DNA from: Bacillota bacterium
GTDB lineage: Bacteria; Bacillota; Clostridia; Lachnospirales; Lachnospiraceae
NCBI GenBank assembly: GCA_023663285.1
Contig: JAMPHT010000025.1
Span: 1 to 44,289 of the forward strand
Direction of reading: 5' to 3'
DNA length: 44,289 nt
Positions 9,073-17,522 of the stretch are shown here, piece by piece; the stretch's first letter is position 1, and each line of letters begins with the position of its first letter. The position numbers and the translations under genes were made by a program. The notes beneath the pieces were generated by a model. The model was given only the letters and a program-made list of their open reading frames with translations, searched no databases and was not told the origin of the DNA.

Positions 9073-9143
9073 AGTTTAGCCTTGCCATAAGTTTTCCTTA
9101 AATATATATTCTTCTTAATTTTTCTTTAAAACCGTCAAAAGTG

Positions 9144-9172
9144 TTGCAATGTTCTTTTTTTTGGGCTAATAT
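9144..9172 (+). promoter_or_regulatory. promoter of sortase-surface protein operon
   Basis: TTGCAA (9144-9149), a 17-base spacer with an eight-T run, TAATAT (9167-9172). Transcription would start near 9179, just ahead of the sortase ribosome site. Confidence 0.5.
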
Positions 9173-9201
9173 GGAGGTATCAAAGGACAATGAGGATATA
9201 T

Positions 9202-10095
9202 ATGAAAAACTTCAGGAAAGCATTGGCTGTCATACTGGCTGTCATGGCTGTCAGCTGTCTGACTGCCGCGGTGATCTTGATCATCCGCCAGGTCAGAGAT
9301 CATGTACAGACCTCCGAAGGCATGGAGGAATTGCGGGTATCCGCAGATGCGGCTCAAGCAGAAGGATCCGAACCGGAGCCGGAAAATGAGTTTCCCCCCG
9401 AAACCCCGGTGTCCTCTTCCCCGGAGCCGTCTCAGGAGCCTCCCGATGAGACCCCCGAACCCACTCCGGAGCCAACCCCGGAACCCATTGAAAATCCTTA
9501 CCGTGACAGCTTTCTTGCTAACAGTGATATGGCCGCGTGGCTGCAGATACCGGATACTGAAATCGATTATCCTGTGATGTGGACGCCGGAGGACGAGGAA
9601 TATTATCTCCGCCGAGGTTTTGACGGTTCAAAAAACAGCAACGGCTGTCTGATCCTGGATACCGACAGCTGCCTGGAACCCCTGACTACAAACCTGATCA
9701 TTCACGGTCACAACATGAGATCGGGAGCCATGTTCGGTACACTGACAGATTATAAAGACGAAGCTTTCTTTCAGACGCACAGGGCAATTTCCCTGTATAC
9801 AAAGGAATGTCGGCGCAACTACGAAGTCATCGCGGTATTCTACTCTCAGGTCTATAAAAAAACAGACCAGGTGTTCAAGTTCTACAAATTCTTCCAGGCT
9901 GACACCACTGAGGAATTTGATGATTTTTATCAAAATATAAAAGAGCTTTCGATTTATGACACTGGTGTCACGGCAGAATTTGGGGACTGCTTCCTTACCC
10001 TCTCCACCTGCGCGTATCACGTGAAGAACGGGCGGTTTGTGGTGGTGGCAAAAGAAGTAGAAAGCGGAGATGCTTATCTCCCCATTCAAAATTAA
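9202..10095 (+). CDS. srtB: class B sortase
   Basis: 297 residues from the ATG at 9202 behind GAGG; an in-frame ATG at 9190 behind AAAGGA is possible. A signal anchor (~4-30) is followed by a Pro/Glu/Thr-rich linker (repeated PEPTPEPT-like units, ~60-95) and the sortase domain. The catalytic triad is visible: His170 in IIHGHNM, Cys270 in TLSTC and Arg278 in NGRF. The TLSTC context and the central helix insertion place it in class B. It cleaves a C-terminal sorting signal and joins the protein to the wall. The next gene encodes a plausible substrate 13 bases downstream. Confidence 0.9.
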   Translation: MKNFRKALAVILAVMAVSCLTAAVILIIRQVRDHVQTSEGMEELRVSADAAQAEGSEPEPENEFPPETPVSSSPEPSQEPPDETPEPTPEPTPEPIENPYRDSFLANSDMAAWLQIPDTEIDYPVMWTPEDEEYYLRRGFDGSKNSNGCLILDTDSCLEPLTTNLIIHGHNMRSGAMFGTLTDYKDEAFFQTHRAISLYTKECRRNYEVIAVFYSQVYKKTDQVFKFYKFFQADTTEEFDDFYQNIKELSIYDTGVTAEFGDCFLTLSTCAYHVKNGRFVVVAKEVESGDAYLPIQN

Positions 10096-10108
10096 AGGAG
10101 GACTGAAA

Positions 10109-10978
10109 ATGCACAAGAAACTGAAACTTTTTGTATCCATGCTCGCGGCAGCCGCAATGCTTGTCCTGCTGCCCGGCAGCAATGTCATGACCGCAAGAGC
10201 GGATGAGGCCAAAACTTACTCCATCAAGTATATTGGAGGAAACGTCAACGGCTGGCGCTATGTATCCGGCAACACCTTTGAGGACGGAATGTCCCACAGG
10301 GAGCTTTACTACCTGATAAACCAGGATCTGAAGGACGGCGACCAGATCGTCATATACGCGGGAGACACCGCTGCCAACATGGAATTGGATCTCAGCGCTT
10401 TCAAGCTGAGTAACCTGACCATCCACCGGGATGCTACCGCCGTAGTTTTCACTGCCGGCGTCAGGGATTGTTATGTCCTTGCAGGCGCAGTCGCCGCCAT
10501 CAACGGAGATGTTACCAACGCCCATCTGTATGACAATACTACCTGCACCTTTAACAATAATGTGCTGGACATGGTGCTGCACATCGACAACGAGCCTCAT
10601 TCCAATATTTCCTGTCTGGGTACTGTGGGAATGTTCCAGGTTTTGAGGAACTCAGGCAGCTCATGGTGTACGTTTTACGATCTTCCCAAAGGTACCATGA
10701 AATTTGAAAACGGTACGATCCAGTTCACCGCCTCACCTACTCCTTCTGAGGCATACCTTCAGGCAAAGGGTGCTGCCGAAACCGCCAGTACTGCAGAAAC
10801 CGCCACTGCTCCCGAAGCCGCTCCCGCTGCTTCTGCCCCCGCAGTCGACGACGCTTCCGAGTATGATCAGGTTCCAAGGACCGGCGACAATAGCCTGGCT
10901 CTCCGGCTGATCTGCCTGACAGGCGCTGCTGCCGTATTGTTCGCAGGAAGCTATGCACTTTACAGGAAAACGAATTAA
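10109..10978 (+). CDS. secreted surface protein with VPRTGD sorting signal
   Basis: 289 residues from the ATG at 10109 behind AAAGGAGG. There is a signal peptide (~1-31, cleavage after TARA), then a ~190-residue beta-rich, low-charge domain that I do not recognise. An Ala/Glu/Pro-rich stalk (~215-245) leads to VPRTGD at 255-260, a hydrophobic segment and the tail YRKTN. This is the layout of an LPXTG-type sorting signal. No enzyme motif was seen. Being second in a two-gene operon with a sortase, it is probably that enzyme's substrate. Confidence 0.75.
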   Translation: MHKKLKLFVSMLAAAAMLVLLPGSNVMTARADEAKTYSIKYIGGNVNGWRYVSGNTFEDGMSHRELYYLINQDLKDGDQIVIYAGDTAANMELDLSAFKLSNLTIHRDATAVVFTAGVRDCYVLAGAVAAINGDVTNAHLYDNTTCTFNNNVLDMVLHIDNEPHSNISCLGTVGMFQVLRNSGSSWCTFYDLPKGTMKFENGTIQFTASPTPSEAYLQAKGAAETASTAETATAPEAAPAASAPAVDDASEYDQVPRTGDNSLALRLICLTGAAAVLFAGSYALYRKTN

Positions 10979-11007
10979 CAGACAAAGCATACTATTAAGA
11001 TAAACAA

Positions 11008-11054
11008 TTCAGCCATGTAATGCTGCAGCTCCTGCAGGTCATTACATGGCTGAA
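11008..11054. terminator. bidirectional hairpin between convergent genes
   Basis: A perfect 15-base inverted repeat (TTCAGCCATGTAATG at 11008-11022 and its complement at 11040-11054) encloses a second hairpin CTGCAG-CTC-CTGCAG. It lies between the ends of the surface-protein gene and the GH18 gene. T-runs are poor on both sides, so termination may need other factors. Confidence 0.6.
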
Positions 11055-11113
11055 GTATTGTACGCGCCGAATCTGAGCCGCAAAACGGCATATTCCGCTG
11101 CAGATCCGCGCGC

Positions 11114-12850
11114 CTAGTTTGCCGTTCCCGCGTACGCGGCTATCAACTCCCAGGCTGCCTTCGTGCCATAGCCCAGCCGCCAGACGGCGACGCCGCCTAT
11201 ATTCCGCGCTCTCATCGCATTCAGCTTCACTGTCAGGGACTCCGTATCCTCTATCCACATCTGGTAAAAAGCGCTTTCGCCCTGCCATTCGATATAATTC
11301 TGGCAGATCACATCGTCCCAGCCTGCGTCCTCCTGCTTCTTGCCATAGTTCTTCAGGCATTCCTCCACATTGCTGATGGGGATCGCGGAATCCGTCACCG
11401 TTACTCCCTCTGTTTTCCACAGCCTGGTATAAAAGGGAATCGCATTGATCACCTTTTCCGGCGGGACGTGCTCCAGTATCCGATCCAGACCGCCTGTCAC
11501 AAAATCAATGCTAGCCACGCTTCCCGCCTCCTGGGAACCGCCCCAATGCTCGTCATATCCCATCATTATCACATAGTCCACTACCTGTCCCTGAATGTCC
11601 AGCCTGTAAATATTGGAGGAATTCAACGGCACCTTGTCGTCCACGGACAGCACCAGCCCGTTCTGCCTGCACAAAACCGAAAGCTCTCTCAAGAACTGGT
11701 TAAAATGAGGCCGGGCCTCATCAGACAGCTCCTCAAAGTCGATGTTGATCCCATCCAGCCCGTATTCAAGCGCAGTATCCGTCATATTGCGGGCCATCTC
11801 CTGCCGCCTGGTGGTAGAAGCAAGGAGCTGATAGCTGTCAACCGCCGTTTTCGTATCCAGCGCATAGTTGAAATCATCCCACACGCCCCATACCTGCAGT
11901 CCGTAGCCGTGAGCCTTTTCCACATATTTTGCCGAGGCAAAGGATCTGAAAAGCTCTCCCTCGCTGTCCTTCAAGCTGAACCAGGTAGGTGCTATCACAT
12001 TGATGCCCTTTCCCTCCTTCACCATATCCGCCAGGGTGTCGTTGCCGCCCACGCCTCCTATCGCATGCCAGCCGAGGCTTACCTTTCCCTCCATGGAAAG
12101 GGACGTGTACTCCTCCGGTACATAATCGGTGACCGGCGTTTCCACCTCCGTGTCCAGATTTGTCAGCCGCTTGTTCTCCACATAGCCTATCATGGAATCA
12201 GAGGTCTTTACCTTGCTCCAGGTCTCCATCTCCTCCAGGAATTCCACCTTCTCCCCGGCGGCCAGCTCCCGGAGAATGGGACTCTTGATGCCGCCCTGTA
12301 CGCGAAGCTGGGTATCCTTCCCGATGGTATAGGTCCTGACCACTCCCCACTCCGTATAAAGCTGCAGATGCCTGTCAAACTTTTCATAAGAAAAATTTGC
12401 AAAACGCTTTATATAATCCGCAGCCACATATACCTTATCCTCCGCCATATAGCACACTACATACCCCGTGGGATGGCTCCCCTCGCCGTCCTGGTATCCT
12501 TTCTCGTCAAATACTGCCGTTATGATATCGCTTGCCGTGGTAAACAGCAGCTTCCGTTCCCCCTTATCCACGTAGAAGGTATCGTTCAGGTAAGTCTGCA
12601 CCATATCCAGCTCAAAATATACGGCGCCGTTTTTTACCACCGCCTGATCCCCGATCAGCTCATCCTGAAGCACGATGGCAAGGTTCCCGTCGGCGTCTCC
12701 CACGGCGGCGTCCGTCACTTTGTAATATTCATCCAGATCAGCCGTTTCCTTGCCATAGGAATATTTGTCTATCAGCTGTCCGCCAAACGCAACTCCTCCT
12801 ATTATAACGATCAGCAGCAACGCTATGATTACCGGTATTGCCTTCTTCAT
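11114..12850 (-). CDS. membrane-anchored GH18 family protein with SH3-like domain
   Basis: 578 residues. A signal anchor (~5-25) is followed by a copper-amine-oxidase-like/beta-rich segment (~60-165) and an SH3-type wall-binding domain (~180-235; TQLRVQGGIKSPILREL ... WSKVKTSDSMIGYVENKRL). A GH18 TIM barrel fills ~255-575 with the signature DGINIDFE; the catalytic Glu is residue 373. Related proteins (YaaH/YdhD type) act on peptidoglycan of spores or cell wall. It is anchored by an uncleaved helix, since no lipobox is seen. Substrate inferred as cell-wall N-acetylglucosamine linkages. Confidence 0.85.
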   Translation of the reverse strand: MKKAIPVIIALLLIVIIGGVAFGGQLIDKYSYGKETADLDEYYKVTDAAVGDADGNLAIVLQDELIGDQAVVKNGAVYFELDMVQTYLNDTFYVDKGERKLLFTTASDIITAVFDEKGYQDGEGSHPTGYVVCYMAEDKVYVAADYIKRFANFSYEKFDRHLQLYTEWGVVRTYTIGKDTQLRVQGGIKSPILRELAAGEKVEFLEEMETWSKVKTSDSMIGYVENKRLTNLDTEVETPVTDYVPEEYTSLSMEGKVSLGWHAIGGVGGNDTLADMVKEGKGINVIAPTWFSLKDSEGELFRSFASAKYVEKAHGYGLQVWGVWDDFNYALDTKTAVDSYQLLASTTRRQEMARNMTDTALEYGLDGINIDFEELSDEARPHFNQFLRELSVLCRQNGLVLSVDDKVPLNSSNIYRLDIQGQVVDYVIMMGYDEHWGGSQEAGSVASIDFVTGGLDRILEHVPPEKVINAIPFYTRLWKTEGVTVTDSAIPISNVEECLKNYGKKQEDAGWDDVICQNYIEWQGESAFYQMWIEDTESLTVKLNAMRARNIGGVAVWRLGYGTKAAWELIAAYAGTAN

Positions 12851-12924
12851 GATCTGCTACATTCCCTTCCTTCATCCAAAAGTGTGTATGTGTAACCGTC
12901 CGTAATATAGAAGCGAACAGTTAC

Positions 12925-12953
12925 ATCATACCACACTTGTCGCTTTAAGTCAT
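12925..12953 (-). promoter_or_regulatory. promoter of GH18 gene
   Basis: On the minus strand ATGACT (12948-12953), a 17-base spacer, TATGAT (12925-12930), about 75 bases ahead of the GH18 start. Confidence 0.4.
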
Positions 12954-13053
12954 TACCATTTTTTTAAGTCTGCAGCCATCACCACCGCCGTCCGCAAGAG
13001 AGGCAATCCTGTTTTTATCCGGCATAGGCTTTGGCTGCCCGGAGGCCGCCCGA

Positions 13054-13290
13054 TCAACTGTTATATACCCTGTCGAAACGGACCTGTTCGATATTACCGG
13101 CATCTCCGAATACATAGTCTGCCATATAGGGACTGTCCTCATGCACCGCTCTCTCCGCCGCCTCCCCTGGAAGCGCGGCTTCGCCATCTACAAAAAGCTC
13201 CACCCCACGGCTGCGCATCTGCTCCAGAAGAAGCCGCATATGCTCTCTGGCATCTTCCAGCCCTGTCACTTCACCTTTTTCTTCATACAA
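13054..13290 (-). CDS. small protein of unknown function
   Basis: 78 residues, acidic, with no signal peptide or membrane segment. A strong AGAGGAGG ribosome site stands 11 bases upstream of the ATG, which is why I accept it. The first half (LEDAREHMRLLLEQMRSRGVELFVDGE) is probably helical. I do not recognise the family and can assign no role. The overlapping frame 12945-13187 has no such site. Confidence 0.55.
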   Translation of the reverse strand: MYEEKGEVTGLEDAREHMRLLLEQMRSRGVELFVDGEAALPGEAAERAVHEDSPYMADYVFGDAGNIEQVRFDRVYNS

Positions 13291-13715
13291 GAATATACCT
13301 CCTCTCCCGATATTTTAAACCAAAAGGATCGTGATGAATCGTAAGTGCGCCGGCTGTACTTTTACAGGCAAAAATTGCCAATATCCAAACAGATTAAAAT
13401 GAATTATAATTGTGAAAATAGTAGTTGAAATACTATGAACAAGCAGTCGCCAGCTTTTTTGCGTGCCGATACTTGTAAGACATCCCGATAAGAATTTACT
13501 GAAGTCAGAATTTACTGAAATGTCATATAATATATCAGGATGAAGTGAGACGATATGTCCCTAAAATAAAGCTATATCAACCGAAAATACAGACCGCAGC
13601 CCCCTTTCCCGCACGAATTACCGGGGCACTTACAATATGATTATAGACTATCGCTCCTGCTTTTTCAAGTGTTTTATTGTAAATTCTTAAAAAAAACGAA
13701 AATTGAATCCTGCTA
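13291..13715. other. intergenic region without a recognised gene
   Basis: About 425 AT-rich bases upstream of both the 78-residue gene and mecA. It holds a small direct repeat (AGAATTTACTGAA twice near 13490-13520), a short GGCAA/TTGCC hairpin near 13365 and TATAAT-like strings without convincing -35 partners. I see no open frame with a ribosome site. Confidence 0.5.
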
Positions 13716-13744
13716 TTGACTTACAGGTTACGAGACGCTATCAT
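13716..13744 (+). promoter_or_regulatory. mecA promoter
   Basis: TTGACT (13716-13721), a 17-base spacer, TATCAT (13739-13744). Predicted transcription start near 13751, giving a ~50-base leader before the ATG at 13802. Confidence 0.6.
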
Positions 13745-13801
13745 ACAAGAAAAGTACCGGTTACTCGGCTTACCTGCAATGCAGAAGGAAAGGGTTGTGG
13801 T

Positions 13802-14512
13802 ATGAAAATAGAAAAGGTAAACGAAAATCAGATTCGCTGCACGCTGACCAGAGAGGATCTGGCCAGCCGCGAATTGAAAATAAGCGAACTTGCCTATGGC
13901 ACGGAGAAAGCAAAGACTCTGTTCCGGGACATGATGCGGCAGGCGAACTTTGAATTCGGCTTTGAAGCGGAGGATATTCCCCTGATGATCGAGGCAATTC
14001 CCCTGAACGCCGAATGTATTGTGCTGATCATTACAAAAGTGGAGGACCCCGAAGAGCTGGATACCCGTTTTTCCCGATTTGCTCCTTCCGTCACTGAGGA
14101 TGAAGAGGACGAATATGGGGCTGAGGACGCGGATGAGGTCCTTGACCTGTTCCGCAGGCTTCAGACTACTCCCCCTGAGACAGCGGCTCCTGAGCAGCCC
14201 GCGGAGACTTCCCTCTCCCGCATCTTCCTTCTTGAATCTCTCCGGCAGGCCATAGATGTATGCGGGCTGATCACGCCGGGCTATATCGGCAGGAGCGCTC
14301 TCTACAAGGATAACTCCCGACAGCAGTATTTTCTGATGCTGACCTCGGATGCCAGCCTTCGGGAGGACTTTGACAGAGTCTGTAACATCCTGTCGGAATA
14401 CGGCACTTTGCAGCGCAGCTTTTCAGGCAGCGAAAGCTATCTGTCCGAGCACTGCGAGGCGCTGATCCCTCATGACGCGGTGCAGGCGCTTTCCGGAGCG
14501 TCAACCTCATAA
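13802..14512 (+). CDS. mecA: adaptor protein MecA
   Basis: 236 residues from the ATG at 13802 behind GAAGGAAAGGG; the frame opens earlier at 13703 but that stretch overlaps the promoter. The N-terminal target-binding domain (MKIEKVNENQIRCTLTREDL) is followed by an acidic linker (EDEEDEYGAEDADE, ~100-115) and a C-terminal MecA domain (~140-236) ending near the HCEALIPHDAV segment. MecA delivers substrates to the ClpC-ClpP protease. A strong terminator follows. Confidence 0.88.
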   Translation: MKIEKVNENQIRCTLTREDLASRELKISELAYGTEKAKTLFRDMMRQANFEFGFEAEDIPLMIEAIPLNAECIVLIITKVEDPEELDTRFSRFAPSVTEDEEDEYGAEDADEVLDLFRRLQTTPPETAAPEQPAETSLSRIFLLESLRQAIDVCGLITPGYIGRSALYKDNSRQQYFLMLTSDASLREDFDRVCNILSEYGTLQRSFSGSESYLSEHCEALIPHDAVQALSGASTS

Positions 14513-14555
14513 GCTAAACATTCCATTTTAACTCTATTATCAATATCAAGTGCTG

Positions 14556-14592
14556 AAAGCGCTCCCGGACATTTTCCGCGAGCGCTTTTTCA
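14556..14592 (+). terminator. intrinsic terminator of mecA
   Basis: Nine-base stem AAAGCGCTC (14556-14564) / GAGCGCTTT (14580-14588) followed by further T residues. Confidence 0.85.
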
Positions 14593-14627
14593 TTGGATAG
14601 AAATAGGCGGCGAAAACAGATTGCCTT

Positions 14628-14819
14628 CTATATTTCTTCGATGGCCTTCATCAGCTCGTCGATGTCAATGCCGTGTACCATGGCCGCTTCCTCCAAAGAT
14701 TCCCCCTGTGCGGAGGGGCATCCCAGGCAATGCATACCCGCCTCCATCAGCACCGGCGCCACATCCGGATTGGTATGCAGGATCTCTCCGATGGTCATCT
14801 CCTTCGTAACTCCGCTCAT
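14628..14819 (-). CDS. DUF1858 domain small protein
   Basis: 63 residues, one DUF1858 domain: [30 protein letters not shown] and a C-terminal helix (named here as [14 protein letters not shown] then MHCLGCPSA). The HCxGCP motif with two cysteines is typical of this family, which also occurs fused to ScdA/RIC iron-sulfur repair or hybrid-cluster proteins. The likely role is metal or redox related, but unproven. It is divergent from the PFL operon with a shared 254-base control region. GGAGAG ribosome site. Confidence 0.85.
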   Translation of the reverse strand: MSGVTKEMTIGEILHTNPDVAPVLMEAGMHCLGCPSAQGESLEEAAMVHGIDIDELMKAIEEI

Positions 14820-14878
14820 ATTTATTCTCTCCTTTCATACTTCAAATGTGTAAAATAAACCTGTATCGGTTACACTAT

Positions 14879-14907
14879 AGTATAAGTTATTCCCCATGAT
14901 TTGACAA
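14879..14907 (-). promoter_or_regulatory. promoter of DUF1858 gene
   Basis: On the minus strand TTGTCA (14902-14907), a 17-base spacer, TATACT (14879-14884), about 60 bases ahead of the start. Confidence 0.6.
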
Positions 14908-14961
14908 GCTATTCTTGCGTATCCGTATCCCGCGGCGGGTATTTGGGACCGGCAAAAAAAC

Positions 14962-14999
14962 GGCGCGTAAGTGTACTTCAAAAAGTACACTCACACGCC
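14962..14999. promoter_or_regulatory. inverted repeat abutting the pfl -35 box
   Basis: Left arm 14962-14978 and right arm 14983-14999 pair at 15 of 17 positions around the loop CAAA, with a perfect core AGTGTACTT/AAGTACACT. It ends one base before the -35 hexamer. Both flanking genes point away, so it is unlikely to be a terminator; a regulator site is the better reading. Confidence 0.55.
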
Positions 15000-15028
15000 T
15001 TGACTGTTCACGTTGTTTTTCATATAAT
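15000..15028 (+). promoter_or_regulatory. pfl operon promoter
   Basis: TTGACT (15000-15005), a 17-base spacer, consensus TATAAT (15023-15028). A strong sigma-A type promoter about 45 bases ahead of pflB. Confidence 0.8.
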
Positions 15029-15073
15029 AGTACTTAAGAATCAGAACTTAAATTTTTATAGGAGGTATTTCAA

Positions 15074-17113
15074 ATGAAACCAATTGAAACAGATTTCGTG
15101 CGTGGCAAGTGGGACAAGGAAGTCAACGTCCGTGACTTCATCCAGAGGAACTATCATCCCTATGACGGCGATGATTCCTTCCTGGCAGGTCCCACACAGA
15201 ACACCAAGGACCTGTGGGCAATGGTGCTTGACCTGCAGAAGCAGGAGAGAGAGGCAGGCGGCGTCCTGGATATGGACACCAAGGTCGTTTCCACCATCAC
15301 TTCCCATGGCCCCGGCTATCTGGACAAGAGCAAGGAGACCATCGTAGGCTTCCAGACCGACAAGCCTTTCAAGAGGTCCCTGCAGCCTTACGGCGGTATC
15401 CGTATGGCAGAGAAAGCCTGCTCCGACAACGGCTATGAGGTCGATCCTGAGATCTCCGAGTTTTTCTCCACTCACAGAAAGACTCATAACGCAGGCTGCT
15501 TCGACGCCTACAATCAGGAAATGAGAGCCTGCCGTTCCTCCCATATCATCACCGGCCTTCCTGATGCTTACGGCCGCGGCCGTATCATCGGCGATTACAG
15601 ACGTGTTGCTCTGTACGGCATCGACAGACTGATCGAGGACAAGCAGGAGCAGAAGGATTCCACCGGCCGCGTTATGACCGATGACGTTATCCGCCTTCGC
15701 GAGGAGATCTCCGAGCAGATGGTTGCCCTGAAGATGATGAAGGAAATGGCTGCTTCCTACGGTTGCGATATCTCCAATCCCGCAACCAATGTAAAGGAAG
15801 CTATCCAGGCCGTATACTTCGGCTATCTGTGTGCTGTTAAGGAGCAGAACGGCGCCGCTATGTCCCTTGGACGTACCTCCACCTTCCTTGACATCTACGC
15901 AGAGAGAGACTTAAAGAACGGCACCTTTACCGAGGAGCAGATTCAGGAGTTCATCGATCACTTTATCATGAAGCTGCGCTGCATCAAGTTTGCGCGTACT
16001 CCTGAGTACAACCAGATCTTTGCAGGCGATCCCGTGTGGGTCACCGAGTCCCTGGCAGGCGTAGGCGTTGACGGACGCCACATGGTCACCAAGATGAGCT
16101 TCCGCTATCTGCAGACCCTGTACAACCTGGGCGCTTCACCTGAGCCCAACCTGACTGTACTCTGGTCCACCAGACTTCCCGAAGGCTTCAAGAGGTTCTG
16201 CGCTAAGACCTCCATTGAGACCTCTTCCATCCAGTATGAGAACGACGATCTGATGAGGGCGACCCACGGCGACGACTATGGTATCGCTTGCTGTGTATCC
16301 TCCATGGTCATCGGTAAGGAGATGCAGTTCTTCGGCGCTCGTGCAAACGTTGCAAAATGTCTGCTGTACGCTTTGAACGGCGGCGTGGACGAAGTTACCA
16401 AGAAGCAGGTAGGTCCCAAGTATCGTCCTGTTGAAGGCGACGTTCTGGATTATGACGATGTTGTCAGCAAGTTCGTAGACATGATGGAGTGGCAGGCGGA
16501 CGTTTATGTAAACACCCTGAACATTATCCATTATATGCATGACAAGTACTGCTATGAGAGAGCAGAAATGGCTCTGCATGACAGGGATGTGAAGAGATAC
16601 TTCGCTACCGGCGTTGCAGGTCTGTCCATCGTGGCTGACTCCCTCTCCGCTATCAAGTATGCAAAGGTTGAGGTCATCCGTGACGAGGACGGCATCATCG
16701 TTGACTTTAAGACCACCGGTGATTTCCCCAAGTACGGCAATGATGACGACCGTGTAGACGAGATCGCACAGTGGCTTGTTCACACCTTCATGACTGCTGT
16801 CAGAAGGCATCATACCTACAGGAACGGTATCCCCACTACTTCCATCCTGACCATTACCTCCAACGTTACCTATGGTAAGGCTACCGGTAATACTCCCGAT
16901 GGACGTAGAAAGGGACAGCCTTTCGCTCCCGGCGCTAACCCCATGCACGGACGCGATACCCACGGTGCGGTGGCGTCTCTGTCCTCCGTTTCCAAGCTTC
17001 CTTTCAGGGATGCACAGGATGGTATCTCCAATACCTTCACCATCATCCCCGGAGCTCTGGGCAAGGAAGATCAGGTGTTTGCCGGTGACATCGAATTAGA
17101 CTTGAACAAGTAA
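15074..17113 (+). CDS. pflB: pyruvate formate-lyase core lacking the glycyl radical domain
   Basis: 679 residues behind AGGAGG, against about 740-760 in ordinary PFL. The 10-stranded barrel core is complete: the Cys-Cys active pair is Cys406-Cys407 in [10 protein letters not shown]. The late segment [20 protein letters not shown], shown in parts as TITSNV and TGNTPDGRR, and GANPMHGRD are intact. The protein stops after [13 protein letters not shown] plus a short tail (IELDLNK), just where a normal PFL runs into its radical domain. The missing domain, with RVSGYA, is encoded separately at 17523-17765. The enzyme converts pyruvate and CoA to acetyl-CoA and formate. Activity must depend on docking of the separate domain (inference). 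Confidence 0.93.
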   Translation: MKPIETDFVRGKWDKEVNVRDFIQRNYHPYDGDDSFLAGPTQNTKDLWAMVLDLQKQEREAGGVLDMDTKVVSTITSHGPGYLDKSKETIVGFQTDKPFKRSLQPYGGIRMAEKACSDNGYEVDPEISEFFSTHRKTHNAGCFDAYNQEMRACRSSHIITGLPDAYGRGRIIGDYRRVALYGIDRLIEDKQEQKDSTGRVMTDDVIRLREEISEQMVALKMMKEMAASYGCDISNPATNVKEAIQAVYFGYLCAVKEQNGAAMSLGRTSTFLDIYAERDLKNGTFTEEQIQEFIDHFIMKLRCIKFARTPEYNQIFAGDPVWVTESLAGVGVDGRHMVTKMSFRYLQTLYNLGASPEPNLTVLWSTRLPEGFKRFCAKTSIETSSIQYENDDLMRATHGDDYGIACCVSSMVIGKEMQFFGARANVAKCLLYALNGGVDEVTKKQVGPKYRPVEGDVLDYDDVVSKFVDMMEWQADVYVNTLNIIHYMHDKYCYERAEMALHDRDVKRYFATGVAGLSIVADSLSAIKYAKVEVIRDEDGIIVDFKTTGDFPKYGNDDDRVDEIAQWLVHTFMTAVRRHHTYRNGIPTTSILTITSNVTYGKATGNTPDGRRKGQPFAPGANPMHGRDTHGAVASLSSVSKLPFRDAQDGISNTFTIIPGALGKEDQVFAGDIELDLNK

Positions 17114-17182
17114 GTAACTCGGTCACGATGTCACCGTGTGATAATCGAGTTAGACTTGAACAAGTAAGATTTAAACAAGTAA
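17083..17182 (+). repeat. duplicated pflB tail and inverted repeats after the stop codon
   Basis: The last 25 bases around the pflB stop (17090-17114) recur at 17144-17168 with one mismatch, 54 bases apart and therefore in frame. A third partial copy ends in TAA at 17180-17182. An 11-base perfect inverted repeat (CGGTGACATCG at 17083-17093, complement at 17126-17136) spans the stop codon. TAACTCG (17115-17121) can instead pair with CGAGTTA (17146-17152), and the two pairings exclude each other. Confidence 0.8.
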
Positions 17183-17200
17183 TATAGAGAAGGAGACGCC

Positions 17201-17404
17201 ATGGACGACAAGAAAATGATCGACGACCTGATCAGTATGCTGGATTCCGGCATGACAGAAGGCGTGGGACACATCAATGTGGATTACGATGAAGAGGAAC
17301 AGCAGTCAAAGAATGTTCAGACAATGGGCTGTACGGACTGCTCCAGGACGCCGTTGGCCTGCAGTGTGCCTACCCTTGAGCAGGGATTGGACGATTACCA
17401 CTGA
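17201..17404 (+). CDS. small three-cysteine protein resembling the start of a glycyl radical domain
   Basis: 67 residues behind AGAAGGAG, in the middle of the pfl operon. Residues 7-28 align without gaps to residues 8-29 of the separate radical domain (D, L, L, D, T, G, H, N and V shared; 9 of 22 identical, most of the others similar). The GLY-loop half (RVSGYA) is absent. It is replaced by an acidic linker (DEEEQQ) and a tail GCTDCSRTPLACSVP with Cys44, Cys47 and Cys54. I know no named family. It may occupy the radical-domain groove of PflB, sense redox state or bind metal; all of these are inference. Confidence 0.8.
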   Translation: MDDKKMIDDLISMLDSGMTEGVGHINVDYDEEEQQSKNVQTMGCTDCSRTPLACSVPTLEQGLDDYH

Positions 17405-17425
17405 TCTTCCCATGGGCATCACTTT

Positions 17426-17457
17426 CCCGCTGCCGGAGGCAAAAATGCGACGGCGGG
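17426..17457 (+). other. hairpin between the small Cys gene and the radical-domain gene
   Basis: CCCGCTGCCG (17426-17435) pairs with CGACGGCGGG (17448-17457) with one mismatch and one wobble. There is no T-run, so it is more likely an RNA-stability or processing element than a terminator. Confidence 0.4.
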
Positions 17458-17522
17458 CAACAGCAATTTACGGGGAGGCGGTCCTGCCGCTTCCCTGCAC
17501 AAAATAGAAGGAGGAACTCATT

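Noticed and set aside
11468-12895. 475-residue plus-strand frame opposite the GH18 gene
   Set aside because: Opposite strand of a clear GH18 protein; no motif or start signal.
12945-13187. 80-residue minus-strand frame overlapping the orphan small gene
   Set aside because: It overlaps the better-supported 78-residue frame and lacks a Shine-Dalgarno sequence.
14962-14999. Palindrome as an intrinsic terminator
   Set aside because: Flanking genes diverge from it and no T-run follows the plus-strand arm; it abuts the -35 box.
16136-16963. 275-residue minus-strand frame inside pflB
   Set aside because: It is antisense to a highly conserved enzyme, has no ribosome site and no family resemblance; the open frame follows from codon bias.
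17277-17507. 76-residue plus-strand frame bridging the small Cys gene and the radical domain
   Set aside because: It overlaps the 67-residue gene in another frame; its basic, arginine-rich product and lack of a ribosome site mark it as a shadow.
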